Numbered from the stretch's first letter, positions 16,481-25,321 are shown. The stretch: DNA of 64,000 bases from Microterricola gilva (GCF_004217495.1 NZ_SHLC01000001.1:2232001-2296000), one strand, 5' to 3'. Notes: a model not told the origin generated them from the letters alone. A program made the numbers and translations.

Positions 16481-17134
16481 CACGCTGGCTCGAGGGAGCA
16501 GCCGAGGAACGAGGCCGCCCCCGAAGCCCTGAGCGCCTGACCGGATCGGCTTGCCCCGGATGCCGCAGCCGCAGTGTCGGCGGGTCCGCTCGGGGCTTCG
16601 CGGGCGTCGCTGCTCCTTCGTCGCGGCGCCGCTCGCTCAAGCCAGCGTGGAGATGGGCGTTCATATGCACGCTGGCTTGAGGGAGCAGCCGAGGAACGAG
16701 GCCGCCCCCGAAGCACTGAGCGCCTGACCGGATCGGGCTGCCCCGGATGCCACAGCCACAGTGTCGGCGGATCCGCTCAGGGCTTCGCGTGCGTCGCTGC
16801 TCCTTCGTCGCGGCCCCGCTCGCTCGAGCCATCGTGCAGGGCGGCGCCGCCCTGGCCGCTCGGCCTGCGTCCATATGCACGCTGGCTCGAGGGAGCAGCC
16901 GAGGAACGAGGCCGCCCCCGAAGCACTGAGCGCCTGACCGGATCGGGCTGCCCCGGATGCCACAGCCACAGTGTCGGCGGATCCGCTCAGGGCTTCGCGT
17001 GCGTCGCTGCTCCTTCGTCGCGGCGCCGCTCGCTCAAGCCAGCGTGGAGATGGGCGTTCATATGCACGCTGGCTTGAGGGAGCAGCCGAGGAACGAGGCC
17101 GCCCCCGAAGCACTGAGCGCCTGACCGGATCGGG
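16481..17134. repeat. Array of 3.4 imperfect direct repeats with inverted ends (units of about 187-210 bp)
   Basis: Units begin at 16481, 16668, 16878 and 17065 with CACGCTGGCT(C/T)GAGGGAGC. Units 1 and 3 are 187 bp and close with CTCAAGCCAGCGTG (16636-16649 and 17033-17046), the inverted copy of their start. Unit 2 is 210 bp and has a different end; unit 4 is cut after 70 bp. Units are about 90 percent alike. The 922-bp gap 16244-17165 holds the rpsO leader, a 33-bp duplication and this array. Frames through the array differ between copies and look non-coding. Confidence 0.85.
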
Positions 17135-17143
17135 TCGCCCGGG

Positions 17144-17176
17144 TCTCGATACGGCCGCGGGCGGCCTAGTCGACCA
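17144..17176. repeat. Dispersed REP-like repeat carrying the stop codon of the HNH gene
   Basis: GGTCTCGATACGGCCG, a short spacer, then CGGCCTAGTCGACCA. It closely matches the inverse of 49702-49736. The TAG stop of the DUF222-HNH gene is inside it. Confidence 0.7.
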
Positions 17177-18578
17177 ACGTCGGTTGCTGTTGCTGCTGAA
17201 GGAGATCGGCCTGTTGGGTGCGGGACTTGGTCGATCTTCGCCAGGGGGCGTCCGCGTCGGAGCGCCCACCGCGGAGCCAGGGTGGTGGTTTCACGTGTGG
17301 GACGCCGTCGATCATGAGGATCTGCCAACCACTGGTCTCGATCGTGCGGTGATGGAACCAACACAAGAGCACACCGTTGCAGGTCTCCGTTTCACCACCG
17401 TCCCGATACGCCTTGACGTGGTGGATCTCGCTCCACGCGGCCGGGATCGAACAGCCCGGGATGATGCAACCGCCGTCACGGAGACTGATCGCCCGCCGCT
17501 GGGTGGCATTGAAGACCCGATCATTGCTGCCAATGCTGTTGATCGTGCCGTCCGGGCCGATCACCACATGCTGCTGCCCACCGGCGCACACGAACTGCTC
17601 CACCGCCCGCATCGAAATCGGGGCCTCGCACCCCTCAATGAACCCGGCCCCGGTACCGGCGTCGAGGTCGGCCTGCCGCACGGAGACGAGCACCGTCGGC
17701 GCCGCCCCACCGATCGTCGGTGCAGACGCACTCCGGGCGGCACCGTCGATCAGGCTCGCGAACACGTCGTGCCGGGCCTGCGCGGAGGCGCGGGGGTCTT
17801 TCGGCGCGTCCGGGTCGGGGTCGGCGAAGCTGGGTTTGCTGCGCGGGTTCAGGTACGCGTTCAGCAACGTTTCAAACTTGGCGTCGATCTCCGGCAGCAG
17901 CGTCATCTTGCGGTGGACGACCCCGTCCCGGGTGATGCCGGCACTGATGCCGCGGGCCTGCATGGCCCGCTCCTCCGCCGGGACGGTGCCGTCCTCATCC
18001 AGCACGGCTTCCCAGACCCGCGCCTGGCCGCGGATCTCGTCGGCGGCGAACGGCACCGGCGACTCGACCGTGGGCCCGGTCGCGGCGGCCACGAGCGCCG
18101 TCTCGGCGTGCTCCACGTTGAGGTCGCCGACCCGGCCCCGGATCGGGTCGAGGGTGTCCACGATCGCCGCCGCACTGTCGTAGCCGATGGCTCCCGAACT
18201 GAGGGCGTCGGCGACCTGGTCGAAGCGGGCCGGCATCGTCTCCCCACTGAGCGCCATCCGGGGCCGGGTGGCCTCGCCGAGGCGCATCCGCTGCGTCAGC
18301 GTGCGCTCGGAAGCGAGGGTGATCCGGGCGAGGAGTTCGACCGCGTTGCGGCACCCCTTCTTCGCCGAGAGCCGCTCTTCGCCGAGCTCTCGGCGGGAGC
18401 GGAACGCGTGCTCCCCGGCGGCCCTGATGCGGAGCGCATCGGCGAGACGGCCGACCTCTTCGGCGGAAGCGGTGAACTCCAACAGGGCGTCATCGTGGAA
18501 GAGACGTTCGTCCGAATCCGCGAGGGCGGAGAGCAGCAGATCTCGTGCCTCTGCGAGTGCCTCCGCTGGGGTTCCCAT
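17166..18578 (-). CDS. DUF222 and HNH endonuclease domain protein
   Basis: A 470-residue protein of the large actinobacterial DUF222-HNH family (13E12-like repeat family in mycobacteria). Seen: the N-terminal DUF222 helical domain (residues 15-290, with GCRNAVELLARITLASERTL and ATGPTVESP) and a C-terminal HNH nuclease with RAISLRDGGCIIPGCSIPAAW, SEIHHVKAYRDGGETETCNG and LLCWFHHRTI; the zinc cysteines and HH/H residues are present. The tail has a run of five glutamines. The ATG at 18576-18578 is preferred over one at 18611. Function is unknown; these genes are multi-copy and often next to repeats, as here, where the stop codon lies in a dispersed repeat and a tandem array follows. Confidence 0.9.
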   Translation of the reverse strand: MGTPAEALAEARDLLLSALADSDERLFHDDALLEFTASAEEVGRLADALRIRAAGEHAFRSRRELGEERLSAKKGCRNAVELLARITLASERTLTQRMRLGEATRPRMALSGETMPARFDQVADALSSGAIGYDSAAAIVDTLDPIRGRVGDLNVEHAETALVAAATGPTVESPVPFAADEIRGQARVWEAVLDEDGTVPAEERAMQARGISAGITRDGVVHRKMTLLPEIDAKFETLLNAYLNPRSKPSFADPDPDAPKDPRASAQARHDVFASLIDGAARSASAPTIGGAAPTVLVSVRQADLDAGTGAGFIEGCEAPISMRAVEQFVCAGGQQHVVIGPDGTINSIGSNDRVFNATQRRAISLRDGGCIIPGCSIPAAWSEIHHVKAYRDGGETETCNGVLLCWFHHRTIETSGWQILMIDGVPHVKPPPWLRGGRSDADAPWRRSTKSRTQQADLLQQQQQPTLVD

Positions 18579-18683
18579 GGGTTCAATTTTACCCGCGCGG
18601 GGCAGGTTCACCTAGGAAAAAGGCCTGATGTGGATAAGTTTCCGCGGAAACTCGCCTGTGTACAACAGGCGGGCACGGCAGGG

Positions 18684-18731
18684 TTTCTACAGGCTCAACC
18701 AGCGGGGGTTTCGACAGGCTCAACCAACGGG
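18684..18731. repeat. Two tandem copies of the TTTCGACAGGCTCAACCAG dispersed repeat
   Basis: TTTCTACAGGCTCAACCAGC (18684) and TTTCGACAGGCTCAACCAAC (18709), each closed by GGG. The same word recurs at 23128-23150 and, degenerate, at 21831 and 23202. Confidence 0.8.
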
Positions 18732-18819
18732 ATCGGGCACGTTCGGCGGGGTCTCGATGCGGCCGGACGGCACGAAATTGGGCGGTGCGGATTCGCCCGC
18801 CGCGTGTGAGGATGAGGAC

Positions 18820-19260
18820 ATGGATACCGGTGGATCACCACTCATCACACTCTTGCCCGAGGAGTCCTGGGAACTCCTGCTCTCCGAAAGCCTCGGCAGG
18901 TTGGCGCTGACGGTTCGCGGCGTGATCGACATCTACCCGGTCAACTACGTGGCTCACGATGGCGTGCTCACGATTCGCACCTCAGAGGGCACCAAGCTGC
19001 TCGAACTCACGATCAACGACCACGTCGCCTTCGAGATCGACGGCGTCGGGCGCGAACAGGGCTGGAGCGTGGTCGTCAAGGGCACTGCGCGCATCCTGCA
19101 GACGGCGGCCGAGATCGAGGCCGCGGAGCAGCTCGCGCTGCAGCCGCTGGTTCCGACCGAGAAGCATGTGTGGGTGCGGATCGACCCCGTCGAGATCACC
19201 GGTCGGCGCTTCGAGCTGGGGCCGGCACCCGACGACACCCGCAGCTTCACCGACGTCTAA
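18820..19260 (+). CDS. Pyridoxamine 5'-phosphate oxidase-fold (flavin-binding) family protein
   Basis: A 146-residue split-barrel protein. Seen: LLPEESWELLLSESLGRLAL, a variant of the family opening, then DIYPVNYVAHDGVLTIRTSEG, HVAFEIDGVG, WSVVVKGTARIL and HVWVRIDPVEITGRRF. This subgroup of Pyridox_ox_2-like proteins binds FMN, F420 or haem-related ligands in different members; the activity here is unknown. The ATG at 18820 follows GAGGATGAGG. It converges with the LysR gene, their 3' ends overlapping by 14 bp. Confidence 0.8.
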   Translation: MDTGGSPLITLLPEESWELLLSESLGRLALTVRGVIDIYPVNYVAHDGVLTIRTSEGTKLLELTINDHVAFEIDGVGREQGWSVVVKGTARILQTAAEIEAAEQLALQPLVPTEKHVWVRIDPVEITGRRFELGPAPDDTRSFTDV

Positions 19261-20227
19261 CACCGCCTCCCGCTCGCACAGGAGCGGGCAGCAGCTCGAC
19301 GGCGCACTCGGCGATCAGGCGGCGGAGCGTGGCGAGGCCGGCATCCGCGGCGCTGCTCGCCCGGCTGACGACGAAATCTGTGCGATACACGGGCGAGGCG
19401 AGCGGATGCAGCGACACCCCGGCCGGCCGGTGCGCGACGGTCAACTGCGGAACGAGGGCAACACCGGCCCCAGCGTCGACGAGGGCGAGCAGCACGGAGA
19501 AGTCGCTCGCAACGGCGACGGCGCGCGGCTCGAACCCGGCGAGACCGCAGGCACGCTGCACCATCTCCGCGCACGACCACGACCAGGCGGCGTGCGGCAT
19601 GAGCCAGTCGGCGTGCGCGAAGTCCGCGAGATCCACGGTCGGTCCCGTCGCCTGAGCGACGCCGCCTGCGCGTGCGCCTGAGACGCCACCCTCGACCCGC
19701 TGCGCAAGCCAGACGGGTTCGCGGGCGATGGGCTCGGCACTCAGCTCAACGCCGCCCTGCTCGGGCAGATTCGAGTACGCATGTGCGATCGCGAGGTCGA
19801 CCTCGCCCGCGGCGAGCGCCGGCAGCGCGGCATCCGGCTCCATCTCCACGAGTTCGATCGTGATTCCGAGCCCATCGGATTCGCGCAGCCGCCGCCAGAG
19901 CGCTGCCACGATCGTGCGCGCGGAAGACGGGAAGGCAGCAATGCGGTAGTGCCCTGCGACCCCGTCCTTCACTGAGCGCACATCGATCTCGGCGAGTGAG
20001 AGCATGCCAGCGATGCTGCGGCCGTGTTCGGCCAGCAACGCTCCGGCAGGGGTGAGCGCCAGCCGACGGCCCCGCTTCTCGGTGAGCTGCACGCCGAGTT
20101 CGCGCTCGAGGGCGGCAAGCTGCATCGAGACGGCAGGGCCAGTCAGGTGCAAGCTCGACGCGACCGCTGCAATGGTGCCGAGCCGATCGAGCTCGGCCAG
20201 CATCCGGAGTTTACGCACGTCCAACAC
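19247..20227 (-). CDS. LysR family transcriptional regulator
   Basis: A 326-residue regulator. Seen: an N-terminal winged helix-turn-helix (LDVRKLRMLAELDRLGTIAAVASSLHLTGPAVSMQLAALERELGVQL) and a periplasmic-binding-protein-like effector domain. I chose the GTG at 20225-20227, which has AAGGA nine bases upstream and gives the canonical start; an ATG at 20254 has no ribosome site. It is divergent from an EamA transporter gene (52 bp between starts), a common arrangement in which LysR controls the exporter. The effector is unknown. Confidence 0.88.
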   Translation of the reverse strand: MLDVRKLRMLAELDRLGTIAAVASSLHLTGPAVSMQLAALERELGVQLTEKRGRRLALTPAGALLAEHGRSIAGMLSLAEIDVRSVKDGVAGHYRIAAFPSSARTIVAALWRRLRESDGLGITIELVEMEPDAALPALAAGEVDLAIAHAYSNLPEQGGVELSAEPIAREPVWLAQRVEGGVSGARAGGVAQATGPTVDLADFAHADWLMPHAAWSWSCAEMVQRACGLAGFEPRAVAVASDFSVLLALVDAGAGVALVPQLTVAHRPAGVSLHPLASPVYRTDFVVSRASSAADAGLATLRRLIAECAVELLPAPVRAGGGVRRR

Positions 20228-20278
20228 ATCATCAATCCTTATCCAAGCACTCATGAAAAGTAAATAGACCTATGCAGA

Positions 20279-21205
20279 ATGAGCGCGCATGCTGAGAACA
20301 TGACACCTCCAAGCACGCCGCCTCGCGTCCTCCTGGCAGGGCTGGCCGTGGTCGTGCTGTGGGCCGGCGCCTTCCCCGCCATCCGTGTGGCGGCACCCGA
20401 GCTCGGCGCCCTCGGCCTCTCGATTGTGCGCCTGGCCATCGCGAGTGTCGCCCTGCTGGCGCTCGCACCGCTGCTCGGGGTGCGGATGCCGGCCCGTCGC
20501 GACATCGGCCCGATCCTCGTCTGCGCATTCTTTGGCATGGCCGCCTACCAGCTGCTGCTGAACTGGGGTGAGCTGGAGGTGCCGGCCGGAACCGCGAGCC
20601 TCATCGTCGCCGCCGCCCCGCTCGTGAGCGTCGGCATCGCGGCCATGACCCTCGGCGAGCGCCTCACACCTTCCGTCCTGTGCGGCAGCGCGGTCGCCCT
20701 GGGCGGCGTCGCCATGGTCACCCTCTCCAGCGCGGGGGTGAGCCTGTCGGCATCCGTGTGGATCGTCGTGGCCGCGATGGTCGTGCAGGGCGTCTACCAC
20801 CCGCTCAGCAAGCCACTGCTGCGCCGCTACTCCGGCATGGAGCTGGCCACGTACACGATGGTGGCGTCGACGCTGATGCTGCTGCCGTTGCTGCCGTTCG
20901 CGTGGACGCAGCTGGCGGCGGCGAGCGCCGGCGCCTGGTTCGCAGCCGGGCTTCTCGGCGTGCTGCCCTCCGCGCTCGGGTTCGTGCTCTGGGGGTACGC
21001 GGTCGCCAGACTGCCCGTGGCCTCGGCCACCGCCCTGCTCTACCTGGTGCCACCGGTCGCCGTGCTCATCGCATTCTTGTGGCTCGGCGAGCTCCCTTCG
21101 TGGGGAGAGCTCGTCGGCGGCGCCGTTGTGATCGCCGGTGTTGCGCTCATCAGCGTGAGTCGAATTCGATCGACAAGGCCCGTCAGAGCGGCCACTGCTG
21201 CTTGA
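20279..21205 (+). CDS. EamA/DMT superfamily transporter
   Basis: A 308-residue membrane protein with about ten hydrophobic segments in two EamA halves (residues about 15-145 and 160-295). Seen: VVLWAGAFPAIRVAAPELGAL, NWGELEVPAGTASLIVAAAPLVS, LGERLTPSVLCGSAVALGGV in half one, and ATALLYLVPPVAVLIAFLWLGELP in half two. Such proteins export amino acids or other metabolites. The start is 20279 or an internal ATG at 20300. It is divergent from the LysR gene, with the flavin reductase gene following 8 bp downstream, so the last two may be co-transcribed. Confidence 0.88.
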   Translation: MSAHAENMTPPSTPPRVLLAGLAVVVLWAGAFPAIRVAAPELGALGLSIVRLAIASVALLALAPLLGVRMPARRDIGPILVCAFFGMAAYQLLLNWGELEVPAGTASLIVAAAPLVSVGIAAMTLGERLTPSVLCGSAVALGGVAMVTLSSAGVSLSASVWIVVAAMVVQGVYHPLSKPLLRRYSGMELATYTMVASTLMLLPLLPFAWTQLAAASAGAWFAAGLLGVLPSALGFVLWGYAVARLPVASATALLYLVPPVAVLIAFLWLGELPSWGELVGGAVVIAGVALISVSRIRSTRPVRAATAA

Positions 21206-21213
21206 CTGGGCGC

Positions 21214-21822
21214 ATGCCGACGCACTTCTATCGCCCAGCCGAGGGGCACCGCCTGGCGCACGATCCGCTCAACGCCATCATTGCGCCGCGCCCGATCGGC
21301 TGGATCGGCACCCTCTCCCCCGCCGGCGTGCGCAACCTCGCGCCGTACAGCTTCTTCAACGCGTTCTCCTACACGCCGCCGCTCATCGGCTTCTCGAGCA
21401 CGAGCCGCAAACACAGCGCCCGCAACGCCGAGTTGAGTGGCGAGTTCACGTGGAACCTCGTGACACGCGCCCTCGCGGAGCAGATGAACGCCACGTCGAC
21501 GACGGGCGAGGTGGACGAGTTCGAGGCCGCGGGGCTGGATGCCGCGGCATCCGTCGAGATCGCGGCACCGCGGGTCGCCGCCTCGCCCGTGAGCTTCGAA
21601 TGCCGGGTCAGTCAGATTGTGCCGCTCCGTGGAGCCGACGGGCGAGAATCGGCCGGCGTTCTCACGATCGGCGAGGTCGTCGCCGTTCACATCGATGAGG
21701 CACTGCTGCAGGACGGCCTCTACCAGACGGCGCTCGCCCACCCCGTGCTCCGCGGCGGTGGGCCGACCGCCTACTTCGAGGTGCTGGCCGACGGCCGCTT
21801 CGATATGCGCAGGCCCCGCTGA
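21214..21822 (+). CDS. Flavin reductase-like (FMN-binding split barrel) protein
   Basis: A 202-residue member of the flavin reductase family. Seen: NAIIAPRPIGWIGTLSPAGVRNLAPYSFFNAFSYTPPLIGFSS, a signature for FMN-binding split barrels of the DIM6/NTAB type, then KHSARNAELSGEFTWNLV and YFEVLADGRFDMRRP. This branch is often annotated as flavin reductase without known partner. The ATG at 21214 lies 8 bp past the EamA stop. A repeat fragment follows 8 bp after the stop codon. Confidence 0.83.
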   Translation: MPTHFYRPAEGHRLAHDPLNAIIAPRPIGWIGTLSPAGVRNLAPYSFFNAFSYTPPLIGFSSTSRKHSARNAELSGEFTWNLVTRALAEQMNATSTTGEVDEFEAAGLDAAASVEIAAPRVAASPVSFECRVSQIVPLRGADGRESAGVLTIGEVVAVHIDEALLQDGLYQTALAHPVLRGGGPTAYFEVLADGRFDMRRPR

Positions 21823-21876
21823 ACGTCGGGATTCGACAGGCTCACGCTGCGTGACGGAGTTCACCCGTAGCGAGGT

Positions 21877-23013
21877 TCATTCGAGTGAGCTCAGCACCTC
21901 GACCACTCGGGTCACATCGGAGGAGTCGTTGTAGCCGTGCAGCGAGACGCGGATGCCGCCGCCGCGCGAGCTGACGAGCACCCCCTGTTCGGTCAACCGC
22001 GCCTGCGCCTCCCGCGCATCGATCCGCTCATGGCGGAGCGAGACGATGTGCGGGCTCGCCCCTGACGCGTCCAACCGGCGAAACGGCCGCCAGTCCGTCT
22101 GCGCCACCGCGTCCACGAGTTCAGCGCGGAGCAGGCGGGAGTGCTGCTCCAGCGCCGCGAAGCCCGGCACTCCCAGATAGTCGATCGACGCGCGGAGGCC
22201 GGCGGCGGAGACATACGACATGGTGGACAGCTCGAAGCGCCTGGCGTTGCCGGCGAGCGTGAGCGTGTCCGGATGGAAGTCGAAGGGCTCCGGGGCGCCC
22301 ATCCAGCCGATGACGGCGGGGAGTGCGCCGAGCAGCTCCTCACGGAGCGCGAGCACGGCGACTCCCCCGTGGGCCGACAGCCATTTGTAACCGCTGCAGA
22401 CCAGCGCGTCGACGCCCCACTCCCTCATGCTGACCGGCATGGCGCCGGCCATCTGCGTGACGTCGACCAGCACGCGTGCTCCGACCGCGTGCGCGCGCTC
22501 GACGACGCGCTGCACATCGACGAGCGTTCCGGTGGCGTACTGCACGGCGCTGAAGCTCACGACGCTCGTGTCCTCCGAGATCGCCTCGACCAATGCATCG
22601 GTGAGCTCGACCGTCGCTGCGTCCTCAACCCAGCGGATGCTCACACCGATGCGCTCGCGCGCGCCCAGCCATGGGTAGGTCACCGCGGGGAAGTCGCTCG
22701 GCACCAGCACCACCTCGCTGCCGGGCACGGCAAGCAGTGCGGCGGCCTGGTTGATGCCCTCACTGGCTCCCCCGGTGATCGCGATCGATGCCAGCGGGGC
22801 GTCGAGGAGCTCTGCGAGGCGTGAACGCAGCTCACCGAGGAACGCGCTCTCGTCGGCATCCGACATGTGCGCGTTGCCGTGCCTGGCGGTGTTCAGCAGG
22901 AACTCGCTCATGGCGGTGACCGCCGGCTGCGGGATGAGTCCCAGTGACGCCTGATTGAGATAGCTGAACGATTCGAGAGTGGCGTAGTCGGCCCGAGACA
23001 GCAGTGATTCCAC
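21877..23013 (-). CDS. Class V aminotransferase-fold PLP enzyme
   Basis: A 378-residue aminotransferase class V protein (cysteine desulphurase/isopenicillin epimerase-like). Seen: YLNQASLGLIPQPAVTAM at the start, ITGGASEGINQAAALL, VVSFSAVQYATGTLVDV, VLVDVTQMAGAMPV, and the PLP lysine in VDALVCSGYKWLSAHGG. The C-terminus GIRVSLHGYNDSSDVTRVVEVL is typical. The GTG at 23011-23013 has GGAGGA five bases upstream; the longer frame is rejected. The specific reaction is unknown. Single-gene unit. Confidence 0.87.
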   Translation of the reverse strand: MESLLSRADYATLESFSYLNQASLGLIPQPAVTAMSEFLLNTARHGNAHMSDADESAFLGELRSRLAELLDAPLASIAITGGASEGINQAAALLAVPGSEVVLVPSDFPAVTYPWLGARERIGVSIRWVEDAATVELTDALVEAISEDTSVVSFSAVQYATGTLVDVQRVVERAHAVGARVLVDVTQMAGAMPVSMREWGVDALVCSGYKWLSAHGGVAVLALREELLGALPAVIGWMGAPEPFDFHPDTLTLAGNARRFELSTMSYVSAAGLRASIDYLGVPGFAALEQHSRLLRAELVDAVAQTDWRPFRRLDASGASPHIVSLRHERIDAREAQARLTEQGVLVSSRGGGIRVSLHGYNDSSDVTRVVEVLSSLE

Positions 23014-23087
23014 GTGATCCTCCTCCGGGCGGCGCCGTTGCCGCCTCCCCTCAGTCTGGTGGGGTTGTGAGTTCGAGCCAACACGGC

Positions 23088-23150
23088 CTCGATACGCTCG
23101 ATCCTGGTTACTCGACGGGCGGGCAGGTTTCGACAAGCTCAACCAGCGGG
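23088..23150. repeat. Dispersed repeat cluster
   Basis: GCCTCGATACGCTCGATCC, then TTACTCGACGGGC, then TTTCGACAAGCTCAACCAGC with GGG. These words match the two dispersed repeat types seen at 18684-18731 and 49702-49736. The 199-bp gap 23014-23212 holds nothing else recognised. Confidence 0.65.
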
Positions 23151-23212
23151 CGCGCCGCGAAGCGTCGCGGAAGGCGGCAGCCTCCAGTTCGGCAATCTCA
23201 GGTTCGACAGGC

Positions 23213-24085
23213 TCAGCCGGCGACGCCGAACCACTCCGGGTTGTGGGCGTAGACGATCACGAGGAACACGACCAGGTCGAACAGGAGGTGCACGGTCACC
23301 ACGTAACTGAGCGAGCGCGTCATGCGGAAGATCGCGCCCTGCACGAGCGCGAACGGGATCGTGAGCAGCGGGCCCCAGCTCTGGTAGCCCAGCTCCCAGA
23401 GGAACGACACGAACACGGTGGCCTGCAGCAGATTCGCCAGCCACACCGGGAAGTGCCGGCAGAGCAGCGTGAACACCGTGCAGATGAAGAACAGCTCGTC
23501 CCAGATGCCGACGGCGTTGACTCCGATGAACAGGCGGATGACGGCATCCGGCTCGTGCACGGCCGGCCAGTTCTGGTAGGCACCGCTTGAGATGAAGTAG
23601 AACGGCAGGAGCACGATCGCCATCACCACGACGGCCCCGATGTAGATCCACTGGGCACGGGTCCAGCGGCCGCGACCCCGCCAGGGGAAGGCGATGACGC
23701 GCTCTCGGAAGACGAAGCGGTGGATGACGAACGGCACAGCGACGGCGCTGGAGAGCACAACCGCGAACAGCGCCATGTTCGGGTAGTCGATGTTGGCCTC
23801 GAGCGAGATCGTGCTGATGATCACGAGGCCGACCGCGATGAGCAGCAGGTCGCGGAAGAGGGCGCGGTCGACGAGCCAGGCCACGCCGAGACCGAGCAGC
23901 AGCACGGCGTACCCGGCCAGCGCGATCTGCACACCGAACAGCAGCACGGCGGAGCCGCAGACGAGGATCGCGGGCAGCAGCTTCCACGAGAGCGCGGCGC
24001 GCACATCGCCGCCGGATGGCGACGGGGCGACGGATGCTGGCTGCACCCGTTCAGCTTTGCACACGGCCGGCGCGGGCGGCATCCG
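23213..24085 (-). CDS. CPBP-like intramembrane protein with altered active-site motif
   Basis: A membrane protein of about 290 residues with eight or so hydrophobic segments. The C-terminal half resembles the CPBP (Abi/CAAX) intramembrane protease family: NAVGIWDELFFICTVFTLL in place of the usual EExxxR, and VTVHLLFDLVVF for the third motif. The first glutamate is aspartate and the arginine is replaced, so catalysis is doubtful. The start is uncertain: 24085 (ATG) is chosen because an in-frame ATG at 24157 would overlap the divergent protease gene. The stop codon lies inside a dispersed TTCGACAGGCTCA repeat. Function unknown. Confidence 0.65.
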   Translation of the reverse strand, partial: RMPPAPAVCKAERVQPASVAPSPSGGDVRAALSWKLLPAILVCGSAVLLFGVQIALAGYAVLLLGLGVAWLVDRALFRDLLLIAVGLVIISTISLEANIDYPNMALFAVVLSSAVAVPFVIHRFVFRERVIAFPWRGRGRWTRAQWIYIGAVVVMAIVLLPFYFISSGAYQNWPAVHEPDAVIRLFIGVNAVGIWDELFFICTVFTLLCRHFPVWLANLLQATVFVSFLWELGYQSWGPLLTIPFALVQGAIFRMTRSLSYVVTVHLLFDLVVFLVIVYAHNPEWFGVAG

Positions 24086-24148
24086 CCCCGCCAGCGCCAC
24101 CCCGGCAGGCACTATCCCCGGGTCGGAGCTCCGGGCTATGCTCACCGC

Positions 24149-25321
24149 ATGGCGCACAACTCACCGCGGTGCTTCATCGTTCCGCCCTATCTGCTCGAGG
24201 CCGTCGCCCGGGCCAGCGACGAGCGCTTCCCCGTCGCCGCCGAGGCGGCCAGGAGCTCTCTGATCCGGGATCAGCCGCTGCGCGAATGGCGTGCGGAACC
24301 CGGCAGCGACATCGCTGGCGGCATCGAGCTGCTGGCGCCGGGCGCTGCGAGCACGCTCGAGAAGACTCGCGGCCAGATCGGCGAGGCGCTCGGTGAGACG
24401 CCGGGAAGCCCGCGCCGCTTCATCGCCGATGCCAGCGGCACGACCCGGCTTCCCGGGGCGCTCGTGCGCGAGGAGGGGCAGCCGCCGACGGCAGACCGGA
24501 GCGTCAACGAGGCGTACGACGGTCTCGGCAGCACCTACGAGCTGTTCTGGGAGGCGTTCCAGCGCGACTCCATCGACGGTGCGAATCTGCCGCTCGACGC
24601 CACCGTGCACTACGGCCGCGACTACGACAACGCCTTCTGGAACGGAGAGCGCATGGTCTTCGGCGACGGCGACGGCGAGGTGTTCCATGACTTCACCTCC
24701 TCGCTCACCGTGGTCGGGCACGAGCTGACGCACGGCGTCACCGAGCACACCGCCGGCCTGCGCTATCAGGGCCAATCCGGCGCCCTCAACGAGCACGTCT
24801 CCGATGTGTTCGGTGCCTTGACGGAGCAGTTCGCGCACGGCCAGAGCGCGGCTCAGGCGAGTTGGCTGATCGGCGCGGAGATCTTCACCGACGCCGTGCA
24901 GGGCCGGGCGCTGCGCGACATGCTCCACCCCGGAACCGCCTACGACGATGACGTGCTCGGGCGCGACCCGCAGCCGGCGCACATGCGCGACTACATCGTC
25001 ACCGAGGAGGACAACGGCGGCGTGCACCTCAACTCGGGGATCCCGAACCGCGCGTTCGCGCTCACCGCGCTCGCGATCGGCGGTGACGCGTGGCAGCAGG
25101 CCGGGCGCATCTGGTACCGCGCGCTGACCGGAGGCGAGCTGAAACCGGATGCCGACTTCGCCCGCTTCGCCGAGGTCACGCTCGCTGCGGCCGAGTCCCT
25201 CTACGGCCGAGGCTCGGCGGAGTGGCTGGCGGTCGCGGAGGGCTGGCGCGCGGTTGGGGTTCCGGCGGAGGCGGCACCGTTGGAGGAGGCGCCCGTCGGC
25301 GGGAAGGGGGCGGAGGAATGA
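24149..25321 (+). CDS. Protealysin-like M4 metalloprotease (thermolysin family, no signal peptide)
   Basis: A 390-residue zinc protease. Seen: residues 8-16 CFIVPPYLL, the short PPYL-type propeptide motif of protealysin-like proteases; zinc ligands in VGHELTHGVTEH (H191, E192, H195) and E215 in GALNEHVSDVFG; and the proton-donor-type histidine H293 in GGVHLNSGIPNRAF. Length and lack of a signal peptide fit intracellular protealysin rather than secreted thermolysin. The ATG at 24149 is used. Its last codon overlaps the start of the emfourin-like gene (ATGA, 25318-25321), so enzyme and inhibitor are coupled. Physiological target unknown; related proteases cleave bacterial or host proteins. Confidence 0.92.
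   Translation: MAHNSPRCFIVPPYLLEAVARASDERFPVAAEAARSSLIRDQPLREWRAEPGSDIAGGIELLAPGAASTLEKTRGQIGEALGETPGSPRRFIADASGTTRLPGALVREEGQPPTADRSVNEAYDGLGSTYELFWEAFQRDSIDGANLPLDATVHYGRDYDNAFWNGERMVFGDGDGEVFHDFTSSLTVVGHELTHGVTEHTAGLRYQGQSGALNEHVSDVFGALTEQFAHGQSAAQASWLIGAEIFTDAVQGRALRDMLHPGTAYDDDVLGRDPQPAHMRDYIVTEEDNGGVHLNSGIPNRAFALTALAIGGDAWQQAGRIWYRALTGGELKPDADFARFAEVTLAAAESLYGRGSAEWLAVAEGWRAVGVPAEAAPLEEAPVGGKGAEE

Noticed and set aside
16481-17134. Possible repeat-encoded protein in the array
   Set aside because: Open frames exist through the array, but they are Arg/Ser/Gly-rich, and differ between units; no start with a ribosome site.
16244-17165. tRNA or other stable RNA gene in the large gaps
   Set aside because: No cloverleaf, T-loop GTTCRANNC or CCA-flanked candidate seen here or in the gaps at 8471-8801 and 46459-46973.
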